Part shown: piece after piece, positions 1 to 12,473 of the stretch
Numbering within the stretch: position 1 is the stretch's first letter
How the letters are laid out: each line of letters begins with the position of its first letter
Assembly (NCBI GenBank): GCA_031472005.1
Contig: PZJY01000008.1
Coordinates: 806,001 to 870,000, forward strand
Source: Tetracladium setigerum
Taxonomy: Eukaryota > Ascomycota > Leotiomycetes > Helotiales
Direction: 5' to 3'
Length of the DNA: 64,000 nt
The notes under the pieces: model-generated
Databases searched by the model: none
Told to the model about the DNA's origin: nothing
What the model saw: only the letters and a program-made list of their open reading frames with translations
Position numbers and translations under genes: made by a program

Positions 1-994
1 GAAATGCAGTGCGGAACATTTGCAAGGTTCAAGACGGAGTATAATAGCCGGGTTAGCCTATTAGCGTTTGGCCTTCCGCGGCGCTAAAATATGGGGAAGG
101 GTGGGGTGGGTGGGGAGTGTATCAACTTTGACCACCATGGGGCTGTAGATTAGAGGCCGTTACTGATGTCAATTATGAGTCTCAAACAGACCCACATTTC
201 TGCAAATACTAATATACAGTACATGCATATGAGAATAGCAGGGGAAAAGAGCATGGTACTCTGGGTACCTGCCTAGATAGAGCGAGTTGAGTCTCCTGTT
301 TTCCTTTGATCCTTCAGGATTTTCAAGTGTTGGGAAGAAGCTGCCTTCTCGATAACTAATAGAAATTGGTAAGTATGTTCTAGACAAGCAACAAAGAGCT
401 CCCATCTTTTTAATTACATATATGATAGTTGCCTCTGAAGTTGATCTCCATGACCACTTTCTTCAGCACTCAGCAGAAGTCAAACCCCAGATGCGTTTTT
501 TCAGATAGTCCTGTTCAAGCGACAACGAATTGGCCAATATATTCTCCTCGGTGTCCCACTCTAGAAATATGCAGGTGCTTTCAAGGCTCTTGAAATTGGA
601 CACTGCACGCCTATCTATTGAACTTTGTTTGTTCGCCTTCCTAACCCATGTCGAGAAGAGGTCCCACAGAAGTCGTAAGATCTTGCTAATGCGGTGAATG
701 AGCCCTCAAGCAGACCGAAATCACTTATACTCCCACACAAGGATGAAAAACGTGGTGACCTTGCCAACTTGCATGGATGTCACGCTGAAATTGCCTGAAT
801 GTGACCCCATCGCAAGGTTAAATAAATACCTGGATGAAGAACCTGCCTTTCTTTCCTTGTTCCCTCGTGTCAACGCCCTTCCCTTCAACCCAACAATCTT
901 GATAATTGGCTCTTCTTCATTGATCGAGCATACGCCGCTACCGGTTAAACCTTTTCCCAGATAGTTGGTCTTTCGTCCCAAATTTTCTGTCAAA
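1..994. other. left-edge non-coding stretch, promoter of the FAD oxidase gene
   Basis: No open frame here has a plausible start, splice structure or recognisable family. The short frames on both strands overlap each other and look random. The last few hundred bases must hold the promoter and leader of the oxidase gene that starts at 995. Confidence 0.5.
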
Positions 995-3046
995 ATGGTT
1001 CACCGACTTACCAGACTTCTTGCTACCGGCTTGTACTTGTATGCAAATGTTGCTGCTACCGCCATTCCCTCTGAGACTACAACATCCGTGGTCGCCAGTC
1101 CAGTACCAGAAGTAGTTGCCAATGCCACTTTGTTCAACTTTGAGTCTATTCAATTGACGGACGATGGATTGGCCAACCTCGATGCAGACACTGCTGCCTT
1201 CTTCGCCTTCGACAATGCTATCGAGACGAACACGACTGAGAAGAGAAAAAGAGCAGCCGCTTGCAAGCTTTTCCCAGGCGACTTCCTGTGGCCAGCAGAC
1301 TTTGTCTGGAGTATCTTCAATCTTGTTCTGGGGAACAATGCCTTGATCAAGACTGTCCCGTTGGCTTCACCCTGTTATAATTCGTGGGGCTACGACCAAG
1401 CAAAATGTCAATCGTTGTTCACAAACTGGAAGAATTCCCATATCCAGTGAGTTCGAAAATACTTGAAAGCATTCTGTTAACTGACCGTGTCTAGCGCCGC
1501 CGACCCAACATCAATGATGTCTCCTGTCTACCAGGGACTCACGTGTGAAGCAACCTTAGACCCTACTCAGACTTGTACACTCGGAGCCTTCCCTCACTAT
1601 GCCGTCGATGCCACAAGTGTATACCAAGTCCAGCTTGCCGTCAATTTCGCCAGAGTCTCCAACATTCGTTTGGTCGTCAAAAATACTGGCCATGATTTCT
1701 CTGGGAAGTCCGGAGGCGCGGGATCCCTTAGCGTCTGGACTCACAACTTGAAGGATATCAAGTACATTCCCAAATATTCTGCCAGAGGATCGTCATATAA
1801 TGGCCCGGCTTTCAAAGCAGGTGCTGGTGTCCAGGCTTTTGAAATCTACAAGGCAGCCAGCGACAAAGGACTTGTCGTTGTCGGTGGCGAGGGGCTGGTA
1901 AGCATTTCGTTCTTGAATTTTGAGCTCGAAGCTAATGGTATGTAGACTGTGGGTGTTTTTGGAGGCTATATTCTCGGTGGTGGACATTCTCCACTGAGCT
2001 CAATCTACGGTATGGCTGCCGACCAGGTCCTTTCCATGGAAGTTGTCACTGCCGATGGTCGTTATGTTACTGCCGACTTCTCCGAAAACACTGATCTCTT
2101 CTGGGCTCTTCGAGGAGGTGGTGGTAGCACCTTCGGTATTGTCACTTCAGTCACCGTCAAGGCTTACCTAGCAATGCCTGTGACCGCTTCAACCTTTTCT
2201 TTCACCGTTGGCGGAAACAGCGGTGCCATCACAGCAGAGAACTTCTGGAAGGGTATTCGATACTACCTTGACTACTTCCCATCTCTATCCGCTCAAGGAA
2301 TCTACGCATATTGGTTCATCATTCCCACCGCTAATGGTCCTATGTTCCTCATGCAACCATTCTGGGCACCCAACAAGTCCCTCCATGAAACCAACGCTCT
2401 CCTAGCACCTTGGTTTGCTCAACTTAACTCCCTCAACATCACATTCACCCCTCGCACCGTCCACTACGATGACTATCACACCGGCTTCCTTGCATCCTTC
2501 CCACTCGAATCCGTCTCAAAGACTCACGTCGCCACGGGCTCGCGTCTCTTCCCCAAGGACAACTGGAAAGATGCTGCATCCATTGACAAGACTTGGCAAG
2601 CATTCAAGACCTCCTCCGAAGCAAACCTCGTCATCATTGGATTTATTATTGACCCCAACCGTGGGGGCAAATCCAATTACCCAGACAATGCCGTGAACAA
2701 AGCTTGGCGTAACACCTATTCCCACATGCTTCAATCGGTCAATTGGGCAGATGGAGACTCTCCTGCTGTTCAAATGGCTGCGCGCAAATCGTTTACTTTC
2801 GGCCACATGCAAAGGTGGAGGGATATCACTCCAGGTTCAGGCTGCTATTTGGGCGAGAGTGATATTCTGGAGCCTAATTTCCAGCAGAGCTTCTATGGCG
2901 ATGCGTATTCCAAGTTGTTGAGCATCAAGAAGAAGTACGATCCAAAGGATGTGTTCTTCGCTCAAACAGCTGTTGGAAGCGAGAACTGGAAGGTCGTCAC
3001 CGCCAATGGATTGCCGAGCGGGAATGGAAAGTTATGTAGAGTTTGA
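995..3046 (+). CDS. secreted FAD-linked oxidase (FAD_binding_4 + BBE type)
   Basis: Three exons: 995-1446, 1495-1897 and 1946-3046, giving 651 residues. Both introns are 48 bp with GT-AG ends, and splicing joins the frames exactly. ATG 995 sits in CAAAATGG and opens a hydrophobic leader (MVHRLTRLLATGLYLYA), so the protein is probably secreted. Exon 2 carries the PCMH-type flavin-binding signature NTGHDFSGKSGG, whose His is the usual 8-alpha FAD attachment residue. Exon 3 opens with VGVFGGYILGGGHSPLSS. The second covalent position, a Cys in berberine-bridge enzymes, reads GGEGLTVG, so FAD is probably attached through one bond. A C-terminal BBE segment (KKKYDPKDVFFAQTAVG) completes the fold. 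The family oxidises sugars, alcohols or secondary metabolites using O2. The substrate cannot be told, and no biosynthetic backbone gene lies nearby. Confidence 0.92.
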
Positions 3047-3853
3047 GGAGTGGGGTAGTCGAGTCTTGTACAAGTCTGTAAATTTTAATAAAGAGTTGTT
3101 GATTCGTTCCACTCGTTTGATTTGATTTCTATGTAATCAGCTCAGCATTCTTCTATTCGGACTAATTTTTACGCTGACCGTGCTGTGTTGTGCGTCGTTC
3201 AACAGTGGTACGTCTGCTAGAGTCAATTTTGTATATTAACAAATCGAAACCGAATGTCGATTTGATCGTTGCGAAAATACATTTATGAATAATCATCTCA
3301 TGACGTGCACTAGGTTGTTTTCTACAGAGTAGGTGCTCGGTAGGACGAGCCCACAGGAGAATTTTATATCACGTGACAAATATATACTCATCCTCGGATC
3401 ACGAAAACTTCTTTCCAAGTGTCTCTTCCTGCTAGCCAATTAATCTCCAAGAAAAACAAGAGTCGACTAGTAGTAGTGATAAGTCTTACATCTGCAATGC
3501 AGACTCAGCAGTGGTGCAGACAAAACCCACATGCATGTAGGGCAATGACGTAAGGATCTCCTGCGAGCTTTCCCCGAGCGCGAGCCCCGAGAGAACCGGG
3601 AAGCTTTTCCTTATCAACACCAGTGCAAAAGCCGGTGCAAGGGGCGGGCACCAGCGTCATAATGTGTTCCTTAAAATGATAGCATTTCTTCCTTTTTGAT
3701 CACCTTCTTTTTCTTCTTTCAGAAATCTCCTCTCTGTCGTTCTTCTTTCAATTGGGTTTGCACGTCGTGTTGTTTACATTCCAGCCAGGAATTTCCCCAC
3801 CACAGATCCAACATACCACAACATCAATTGCGTGCAATTGACCACCAGCAACA
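3047..3853. other. intergenic: 3' end of oxidase gene, promoter of phosphate carrier gene
   Basis: No gene seen. An AATAAAG-like signal lies near 3088. A long pyrimidine-rich tract at about 3686-3722, just upstream of the carrier gene, is the kind of CT-rich leader seen at strongly expressed fungal genes. A GC-rich patch lies at 3570-3655. Confidence 0.45.
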
Positions 3854-4977
3854 ATGTCTACTCTCGAAAAAGCACTTCCCAAGCCCAGCATTGAGCTATA
3901 TAGCGGCAAATATTTCCTTGCCTGCGGATTGGGAGGAATTGCAGGTTTGTCTCCTCCTCTCAATGAAACAAGCTCTTTGCCATATTCCATGCTAACACAA
4001 CATCCCAGCCTGCGGTCCAACCCACACAGCAGTCACTCCTCTCGACCTCGTAAAATGCCGTCGTCAAGTCGATCCCAAGCTCTACAAGTCCAATGTACAA
4101 GCCTGGTCCAAGATCTACAGAGGCGAAGGTCTCCGCGGGGTATTCTTTGGCTGGTCCCCCACATTCGTCGGCTACTGTTTCCAAGGTGGTGGAAAATACG
4201 GATTCTACGAAGTCTTTAAATACACGTATGGAGAGAAGGTGTTTCCTGCTGGCACGAATCAGACCTTGGTCTTTTTGGCGGCAAGTGCCAGTGCCGAATT
4301 TCTGGCCGACATTGCGCTATGTCCTTTTGAGAGTGTGAAGGTTAGGATGCAGACCAGTCTGCCCCTTTTGCGCATACTATGAGGGAGGGGTTGAGCAAGG
4401 TTATTAAAGATGAGGGTGTTGCTGGGTATGTCACGTTTCGCCCAATCGTGTAGAATCAGATGCTAACGAGACTACCTACCTAGTCTCTACAAAGGTCTGG
4501 TACCTCTCTGGGGAAGACAAATCCCATACACCATGGTCAAGTTCGCGACATTCGAGAAGACGGTTGAGAAGATCTACGCATATTTGGGCAAGCCTAAGTC
4601 AGCGTACAACTCCCTTCAACAAACTGGTGTTTCCTTCCTTGGAGGTTACATTGCTGGTATCGGCTGTGCCGTGGTTTCCCATCCTGCGGATGTGATGGTA
4701 TCTAAGTTGAACTCGGATCGCAAAGCTGGCGAGAGTGCAGGAAAGGCCATGTCCAGAATTTATGGTAATATTGGATTCAAGGGACTGTGGAATGGTCTGC
4801 CCGTGAGAATTATGGTGAGCAATCTTCCGTTTGGCCGTTCTGAGAAAACATCCAGAACTCAAAATGCTGACATTTACGTGCGTTTGACAGATGATTGGTA
4901 CTTTGACTGCCTTCCAATGGCTCATTTACGATAGTTTCAAGGTTGCTTTGGGTTTGCCGACTACAGGAGGCCATTGA
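3854..4977 (+). CDS. mitochondrial phosphate carrier (apparent 1-base frameshift)
   Basis: Exons 3854-3944, 4009-4425, 4484-4814 and 4891-4977. The product belongs to the mitochondrial carrier family and most resembles the phosphate carriers (Pic2/Mir1), which import phosphate with protons across the inner membrane for ATP synthesis. All three carrier repeats are visible, with signatures PLDLVKCRRQ, PFESVKVRMQ and PADVMVSKLNSD, and the C-terminus ends LGLPTTGGH. In exon 2 the frame breaks after MQTSLP at the run CCCCTTTT (4362-4369). One base is missing, and continuing one frame over gives an uninterrupted carrier (REGLSKVIKDEGVAGLYKGL). No GT-AG pair can explain the shift. With one base restored the product is 308 residues, normal for the family. 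I read this as a sequence error, not a pseudogene, because everything else is intact. Confidence 0.9.
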
Positions 4978-5461
4978 GGGGTTATTTTGTAACAGGTTTG
5001 GGTTTGGTGTTTGGTGTTGGGAGTATTTGGTAAATAACGATGTTCATAGACGAAATTCAAACTCGTCTCAATTGGCGTCGTCTTTGCACCGTTAATCTGC
5101 AACTTAATTGTTGAAACCAGACTTCCTCAACAGTTCGCCTCCCTCCTTCCCCAGAAGATCGCATCCGCTTCACAGGTTCAGTGCCAAGGCCCATTTAGAA
5201 CTGACCTAGCAACAACAACCTCTCGTCCCATCGTTCGCTCTTCCTTCCACTCATCTCTTCCTCTCTCTTCAGTAAAAAGTTCAATCATCAATTATCAAAT
5301 AGGTATCTTTCACACGCATTCATAACATTAACAAACAGGTATTCTTTTTGAAGTAAAGACGTCCAGTAGACCCACAACTCCACCTCGATCCGACAAGTTC
5401 AACTAAGCTCTCATTTGTCTACATTTCCTCGTGTATCTGAAATCCGTAGACGACAGGAAAG
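4978..5461. other. intergenic: promoter and leader of first BTB gene
   Basis: No coding frame. A CT-rich stretch at about 5218-5275 and an AC-rich leader precede the start at 5462. Confidence 0.4.
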
Positions 5462-6591
5462 ATGGCAATGGATATTCCGGCTAATACGGGCGAGGAGCAA
5501 GCTGTTGAGAATGAGCACGAGGACGTGGGTGAAAATGAGGATGAGGACGTAGATGAGGACGTGGACGAGGATGAAGAGTTTGAGTCTATGGAGAATGCGG
5601 CTTTGGAGGATGAGGCTTCAGAGAATGAAATTTCCCAGCAAGAAGATTCCCAGGATGAAGATTTCGAGAGTGAAGACCTCCAGAACGAAGCTCTTCACGA
5701 TATCCAGGATGAGGCTCCTCAAGCAGAAACCAATTATCTTTCCTCCCCAACACATCCGACGACTCGAGAGATCTGTCCGAAGATTACTGCATATCTAAAA
5801 GCTGTCAGGCGTTTAGCTTTTGAAGCGTCAGTATTGCATTCAGCATCAAAACGTGTCAATATAAATATCAACTGACGATCATCAGTGCGAAAGACAACGA
5901 CTGTTTCACCCTTATAATTGGTCCAGACCAATACGTCCTTCACATAATCCGCGAGTGGGTGTGTCACAACTTCGAATACTTTGATAGACTTGTTCGTTTG
6001 AATAACAAACACAACGTGGCTTTGCCAAATACAGCACAGTTCCCGGAAGATGACTTCCAGAGCTTCGAACTTATGTTCAAGTGTGCATTTGACAACACAC
6101 TTCCTGCGGTTGTCCTACACAAAGAGAGAGGCAAACAAGCATTAACAAAGAGTTGGGACCCTTTCAAAATGTATCAATTAGCTGCCAGGCTAGGAGAGAT
6201 CGAGTTAATGGATCGCGCTCTGGAGGCACTGAGAAATGGATTAGCAAGAAAAAAGTTGTTCCCACTTCTAGGGGATATTGACGAAGGATACGCCCGCTCT
6301 CCACCCAGAAGCAAGATGCGGCAATTTCTCTCATACATCGTGGCCTACAAGCTGATGTGCAGTCCCGGCAATCGATTTGGATGGACCAACTCGGATGTGC
6401 AGCAGTTGTTTCAAAAGCATCCTGATCTCGGCCGCGATATCTTGCCTCATTTACGGATGTCCCAAGCGGTATCTTTGGCAAGTATTTGGGACGTCTGGCA
6501 GTTGTGTGAGCTTCATAGTCACGCGATAACTGGGAGATGCCCTTATAGGGATGTCACAGGGGACGCGAATTATGAATTTCTGGGTGGCTGA
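5462..6591 (+). CDS. BTB/POZ domain protein with acidic N-terminal tail
   Basis: Two exons, 5462-5826 and 5886-6591 (356 residues). The donor is GTCAGT and the acceptor ATCAG. This donor is not the commonest form, but it is the only nearby one that joins the frames. The first 100 residues are strongly acidic with imperfect repeats (DEDVDEDVDEDEE). The BTB/POZ fold follows: FTLIIGPDQYVLHIIREWVCHNFEYF, then NTAQFPEDDFQSFELMFKCAF. A C-terminal region ends with a short Cys/His patch (HAITGRCPYRD). BTB domains form dimers and often recruit Cul3 ubiquitin ligase, but no partner domain is present, so the role is unknown. It is a diverged tandem paralogue of the next gene, with the same orientation and domain order. 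Confidence 0.82.
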
Positions 6592-7498
6592 CAAGTATAT
6601 CTTGGTCATTCCTGACAGTCTGTTCTCACTCTCAAGTTTTAAGCAGCAGTGGTTTATGTTTTATGAAGCGATGAGGAAGTTTGAGAGGATTGGACTTGCG
6701 TTTTAGGGAGGGTGAAACCTCTAGTTGAGGGGAGTCATAAATAACAAACTAAGTTTCTTAGGATGCTTTTCATTATTCATTCGTCACTTGACCAGAGCTT
6801 CAAAATCGCGTTTAAATATCGCCTTAATTGTGTCTGATTGTTTCATTGTCTTGCATTTCACTTACCAATCTTAAAAGGAAGACAGGTGATGGAGTGATGA
6901 TATCTGTTTCAAATCTGCTGGAGGTATAGAAATGCATCTTTTGAGTAAGAATCCTAGTGCCTAAAAAGAGGAATCTGGAACGGGGAGGTTCTTGACTTGA
7001 TAGACGGCTGGTCTCATGGGAAGAGAAGAAAGGACTCCTTTTGGACATCAATCAAATTTGATTTCAAATAAGGCACTTTTTTTTAGTAAGAGTCACCTCT
7101 CTGATTTACCGTAATGTTTGTAAAAGTGAACGCCCATTATTTGAATCAATTTGCACAAAGAGCGAGGTGCATCACGTGGATGAGACAATGTGGTCATTTC
7201 TCTTCACTTCTAAATCCTCTTCTCTACCAACTTCCGCTCTTCACCTGCTTGCTCTCGAAAATATCTCCATCGCAAACCTTCCTATCTTTACAACAACAGC
7301 CCGAACAACAAATCTAGGTCGAATAAACTCCTCCGCGAGGAGAGTATCCAAGAAAACGTCAACTCAAGATCGTCCTCCTTGAATCCAGAGAAGGTTTAGA
7401 CCTCCAGAACAACAATTGTACCGTACTCTTGCAACTTTCACCAAGTTCTCATTAACATTTTCTAGTGCACATCACCGTGGTAGCAGAACATAGCAAAG
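6592..7498. other. intergenic between tandem BTB genes
   Basis: No gene seen. The short frames on either strand look random. A CT-rich leader (about 7198-7260) precedes the second BTB gene. Confidence 0.4.
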
Positions 7499-8433
7499 AT
7501 GAGCGATTCATCTTCGATAACTGCAGCACCCATCATAACCTCAAGTGGAGGTTTTATGGAGTCGGGAGATTCTGCAAAGCTTTTGACATTCGATGAGTAT
7601 GTGAACTGTATGGATTCGTCGTGGTCTAAGGATCGTTAGTTGACGTTGGATAGGATGATGGGATTTGACATGGTTATTTTGACTGTCGGTGAGGGCAAAG
7701 AGCAGCGTGTTTTCAACGTCCACCGCAAGCTTCTCTGTCACAAGATCGAGTACTTTGAGAAAATGTTCGGTGGCCAATTCAAAGAAGCCCATATCAATTC
7801 GGCGACGTTCCCGGAAGATGACCCCAAGTACTTTGATATTTTGATGGGATGGGTTTATCATGGCCAGCTACCTCGACTATCGTTCAATACTCCAGTAACC
7901 AGTGGCCAAAAGTTAAATTGGAACCCGTCTTTACTTTATGTACTCGCTGATAAGTTCGGCGCTCATGAAGTAATGGATCGTTCTATTGATGTGTACGCAA
8001 ACAAATTAAAAGTTACTAAAACTACGCCAAGCTCTCACTGGTACAAAACCAGATATTCTCAGACTCTGGACGGATCGCGACTAAGGACATTCGCAAGCGA
8101 GTTATTTGTCTACACTCTTGTGGATTCTAAATGCCGAAGCAAAATTGAGGAATACCAGGGGTTGTTCGAAACATGCCCAGATCTCGCCCGCGATATGGTC
8201 CCAGTTCTGCTAGGCACGAATGGCGAGAAAATCAAGTCTCCTCTCAAGCTATTTCCCACTTGTCGTTACCACAGTCGTAAGTGATGCAGCATCTGAGATT
8301 CTTTTTAGCTATGAGCATAGTGTTCCTCGTCTCTTTCATAGCAAAAGGTTACTAATGTACTGGCTATTTAGACGCCGAAGCAGAGGTTTGCCCGTGGGCC
8401 AAGATCGATCGACACGAGTTGAAGGAGGACTGA
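7499..8433 (+). CDS. BTB/POZ domain protein (paralogue of upstream gene)
   Basis: Three exons, 7499-7596, 7654-8276 and 8372-8433 (260 residues). Introns are 57 and 95 bp with GTATGT and GTAAGT donors, and a good branch sequence (TTACTAATG) lies before the second acceptor. The BTB core reads FDMVILTVGEGKEQRVFNVH, then KLLCHKIEYFEKMFGGQF and SATFPEDDPKYFDILMGWVY. The short last exon adds a Cys-containing tail (EVCPWAKIDRHELKED). Without the second intron the frame would stop at 8284. I prefer the spliced form because it restores a Cys/His tail like that of the upstream paralogue (RCPYRD). The function is unknown beyond BTB-mediated protein binding. Confidence 0.82.
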
Positions 8434-8884
8434 ATACCAAACAAGTGATAGGCTGGACTCACTCTCAAAATATCGTTGAGATATAGGATGTTATCAAAGA
8501 AAGAAGATATCTTCAGGTTCTTTTCGCGTTGATGGATATGTTATCTATGTTTCTGCTGAGGTCTGAGAAGGGCAAAAACATCTGAGAGCGGAAGGACATA
8601 CATTACTGGCAGAGGAAGGTGACACCAAAGTCTAGAATTCATTTGAATTCACTACATTGCATCAAATTAGAAGCTTCTGGAAAACAAAGTGCTGAAGCAA
8701 TATCATCAGCATGAAATAAATTGATAGATGTTGATTAGAAGTCACCGAAGGACATCCGTCAATTAAATCTTGAAGCTCTGTCGTCGAAGCGGTCCACACG
8801 TGACAGAAAATGATACTGCCAAGAGATTGTTTTCTTATCGACATGAATTTTTAATTTTCAAGCTGGGAGCTTGCAACCAAAACA
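8434..8884. other. intergenic: promoter of DBP9
   Basis: No coding frame supported. The start at 8885 follows AAAACA. Confidence 0.4.
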
Positions 8885-10840
8885 ATGTCGCCAACCAACA
8901 AAATGAAGCGCAAATTAGATGCCAACGATGTTCCCGCACCCGCTGAGGAGGTAAAGGAAAATTCCGAGGAAAACACATTCGCAAATCTCGGACTGGACTC
9001 CAGACTTCTCCAAGCAATCACGAAGCAAAACTTCCAGACACCAACCCTCGTCCAGAGGAAAGCAATCCCATTAGCACTGGAAGGTCGCGATGTATTGGCC
9101 AGAGCGAAGACTGGATCTGGAAAGACTGCCGCATACCTGCTTCCCATCTTACACTCAATCTTAAAGAGAAAATTGGTGCGTTCTGTAACTTGGCTTGGGA
9201 GTAGCTCTTCTAACCCCTTCGCAGACTTCTTCAACCCAAGCTACCTCCGCCCTGATCCTCGTACCAACCCGCGAACTGGCAGAACAAGTCACCAAAGCCG
9301 TCGAAGCCTTCTCCTCGTTCTGCGCAAAGGACATTCGAGCCATAAACCTCACCCAGAAAGTCTCCGATGCTGTCCAACGATCCCTCCTCGCCGATTCGCC
9401 CGATATCGTGATTGCAACGCCAGCGCGAGCTTCAGTGAACCTCAATTCCTCCTCCTTATCCCTCGAAAATTTGGCGCACTTGGTTATCGATGAGTCGGAT
9501 CTGGTTTTGTCATATGGGTATGATGCCGATTTACAGAATGTTGCGAAAATCATGCCAAAGGGCGTGCAGACGATCCTGATGAGCGCTACCTTGACAAGTG
9601 AGGTTGAGACGTTGAAGGTTTTGTTCTGTCGAAATCCTGCGGTGCTGAAGTTGGAGGAGGCGGAGAGTGAGGGCGAGGGTGTCAGCCAGTATATTGTGAA
9701 GTAAGACTCTAGTAACTTGACCTGGTAATCAGTGCTAATATATTGAACAGATGTGCGGAAGACGAGAAGTTTTTACTGGTTTACGTTATTTTCAAGTTGA
9801 AGCTGATCAAAGGGAAATGTATCATCTTCGTTGGAGACATCGACAGATGCTATAGGTTGAAGTTATACCTGGAGCAATTTGGAACGAAGAGCTGTATTCT
9901 CAATTCGGAATTACCTGTCAACTCACGAATCCATGTGGTGGAGGAATTCAACAAGGGCGTTTACGACATTATTATTGCGTCTGATGAACACGAAATTTTA
10001 GGAGACGAGGACGAGCCTAAAGTGGCGGAGGTGGTAGAAGAATCAAAAATTGCAACGGAAGATAATGCAGCGGCGGATACTGAAATGGCGGAAGCTCAGC
10101 CCGAAGCACAGCAACCATCAAAAAAGAAGAGGAAGACTGTCAAGAAGGACAAGGAGTATGGGGTCGCGAGAGGAATTGATTTCAAGAATGTCGCATGCGT
10201 TCTCAACTTCGACCTCCCAACCTCCTCAAAATCCTATACTCACAGAATAGGACGAACTGCGAGAGCTGGCCAAACGGGAATGGCTCTTTCATTCGTTGTA
10301 CCCGCCGAGCTCTTCCGAAAGCACAAGCCAACCAGCATTGATTCAGCAAAGGACGACGAGAAAGTGCTGGCCAAGATCGTGAAACACCAAGCCAAGAGGG
10401 AAAAAGAGGTCAAGCCATACAACTTCGATATGAAGCAGGTCGAGGCTTTCAGATACAGAATGGGTGACGCTTTGAGAGCCGTAACCAAGATTGCCATCAG
10501 AGAAGCAAGAACGAGAGAATTGCGACAAGAATTGATGAAGAGTGAAAAGCTGAAACGCCATTTCGAAGAGAACCCAGGAGATCTTCATCATCTTCGCCAT
10601 GACGGCGAGTTGAGACCTGCACGGGTACAATCACATTTGAAGCATGTTCCAGACTATTTACTACCAAAAGAAGGAAAGAAGGCGATTGTCGATGTAGGAT
10701 TTGTTGGTATGAGGAAGACGAGCGAGAATAGGATTCGAAAATCGAGATTGGCGAATAAAGGGAAAGGAAGAAAGAAGGGAAACGCGAGAAAGGCGGATCC
10801 TTTGAAAACTTTCAAGGCCAAGTCGAAATCGAGGAAGTAG
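8885..10840 (+). CDS. DBP9: ATP-dependent RNA helicase Dbp9
   Basis: Exons 8885-9175, 9225-9700 and 9751-10840 (618 residues). Introns are 49 and 50 bp. This is a DEAD-box helicase of the nucleolus needed for 60S ribosomal subunit assembly. Visible motifs in order: Q-motif region FANLGLDSRLLQAI, motif I ARAKTGSGKT, motif Ia PTRELAEQV, motif II in the variant form DESD, motif III SAT (MSATLTSEV), then the second RecA lobe with IIFVGDIDRCYRLK and motif VI HRIGRTARAGQTG. A charged insert around residues 360-415 (acidic, then KKKRKTVKK) separates the strands of lobe two, as in Dbp9 proteins. The C-terminus is basic (RLANKGKGRKKGNARK), fitting nucleolar targeting. The gene is intact. Confidence 0.95.
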
Positions 10841-11326
10841 TTATCAGGTCAATAAAAGCGAACTTTCACGAAGCCGATGTCTCAAGTGCAGGCATCATGT
10901 ATTTTCAGTCTGATGTTTTTCAATGAATCTCTCGAAAGAGACGTGTTCCTGGGTTTCTTTGCAACACCTGTCTTCACTGCTCGTACCGTTTCTTATACGT
11001 CATTTTTGTGGCTATCAATATCCCTCGTTCCATCCCCGATCCCTCCTGTACTCAGGCTCCCCGAGTCCTCCACCTAAGGCTTCATGGCCTAAATGTTCTT
11101 TAGTCGCTCAAAGACGGTATCGCATAGAGGTTCATTTCACGCAAACCGTGCGGAGAATCGCGAAGCGAGAGGCTCAAAGAGACGAAAATGGCAGACTTCA
11201 CCATTTTTCAAGAATCGCAATTTTTGATTTGCGGTGGACTTTAGTCATCGGTGAACGCTTTGGTGTTTTCGCTTGATTACCCAATCTTCCAGTTTGTGTA
11301 CTACTCCTTCATCTTTATTCGAATGA
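10841..11326. other. convergent 3' intergenic region
   Basis: Lies between the 3' ends of DBP9 and the Cys-rich membrane protein gene. No gene seen. An AATAAA-like signal for DBP9 occurs at about 10851. Confidence 0.45.
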
Positions 11327-12473
11327 CTAACGTCTTTCGTACCTCTCGTCCCCAGCACTCATCTCTGGTATCGGAGGACCTGAATACCCCGCTGGGTAGC
11401 TTTCTCTGGGACTATGTACCGCTTCCGAGCCGTACGCAGAGACTCGAAGTTCCTGATTCAACGTCGGGGAACGTTGAGATTCTTCGGCTTTGTAATAGCC
11501 AAATGGCCCTCCTAGCATACTTGATCGTTGAGTCGGACTACCATAAGCAGTCGCTTGTGACGAAAGCCGATAACCCTCTTGTTGCTGCAGTTGTTTTTCG
11601 CGATGCTTGCGACGGGACAAAATGATCCAGAAAATAAATATACCAGCGATTAATATCGTGGCCACACCGCCGATAACGATTCCTGCAATCGCACCTGCGC
11701 CCAGTCTATCTTTCTTGTTTGCGTCTGGTATGGCTGTGGGTGTGGCAATTGCTACAGACGTGGAGGATGTTATTGAGGTGGGTATGCTCGAGGATGGAGT
11801 CGGAATGGTAAGTGGGCCGCCGTCGCTTGTCGTAACGCTAAGTACAACGTTGACTCTGAAGCCTGAAGCTGCAGCACATCCATATCCAACTGAACTTGAT
11901 CCATATCGATACGTTGCGCAGTATGGCAGTGTTGAACCGCTTGAAGTCAAGTCAGCCTCGTGGCTCTAGCTCTTTTTCTCTCTCTCGAACATTGCGATGA
12001 CTCAAAAAGATAAAGGGATTCTTACCAAACCAAATTGCCAATCGACTGCTGACATCCAGCATTGCAAATGTCCGTACCGAGCTTGTCATAGCAGGTTGTT
12101 ACGATACCAGGACAATTTTGTGTTGAGCAGCATCCAACGAAACTCGCCTGCGTTGCGCAATAGTAGTCGGTCCCACAACTAACTGCGGATGCTAAAGCAA
12201 AGAAGTACGCAGTTAGCGACCCAACTGTTATACCATACGGGTTTTGAGTTACAAACCTCCATTTCCATTAATCCAGCCACAGATCGGATTGTTTTGTCCC
12301 GCTTGTCTGTTATCGAGAACACCAGCAAATGGTCCGCTGGTAATGATGGAAACCCCGCCAGTTGGAGCTTGAAGCCCAATTTGAATGTCAGTTGGCTCAA
12401 AATGCATCGCATATGTGCACGAATAAAGCAGTCCTAGCGACAAGAAAGGGTTTCCACGAAACAAAGACATCAT
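11327..12473 (-). CDS. Cys-rich one-pass plasma-membrane protein, receptor- or sensor-like
   Basis: Three exons on the minus strand: 12473-12257, 12191-12026 and 11939-11327 (331 residues). Introns are 65 and 86 bp, and the phases agree. A leader (FLSLGLLYSCTYA) is followed by a Cys-rich ectodomain with motifs NPICGWING, SCGTDYYCAT, VGCCSTQNC, TTCYD and LPYCATYRY. Next come a Ser/Thr/Pro-rich stalk, one membrane helix (about residues 190-215, GAGAIAGIVIGGVATILIAG then FWIILSRRKHREK) and a cytoplasmic tail of about 110 residues. This layout is common in filamentous ascomycetes and resembles wall-stress-type sensors in shape only. No ligand can be named. The first 12.3 kb codon could be ATG 12473 or 12470. 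It is divergently transcribed from the fasciclin gene, and both products are cell-surface proteins. Confidence 0.82.

Noticed and set aside
4340..4420. an unannotated intron explaining the phosphate carrier frame break
   Set aside because: Residues on both sides are continuous with the family, so nothing is removed, and no GT-AG pair of workable length exists there.
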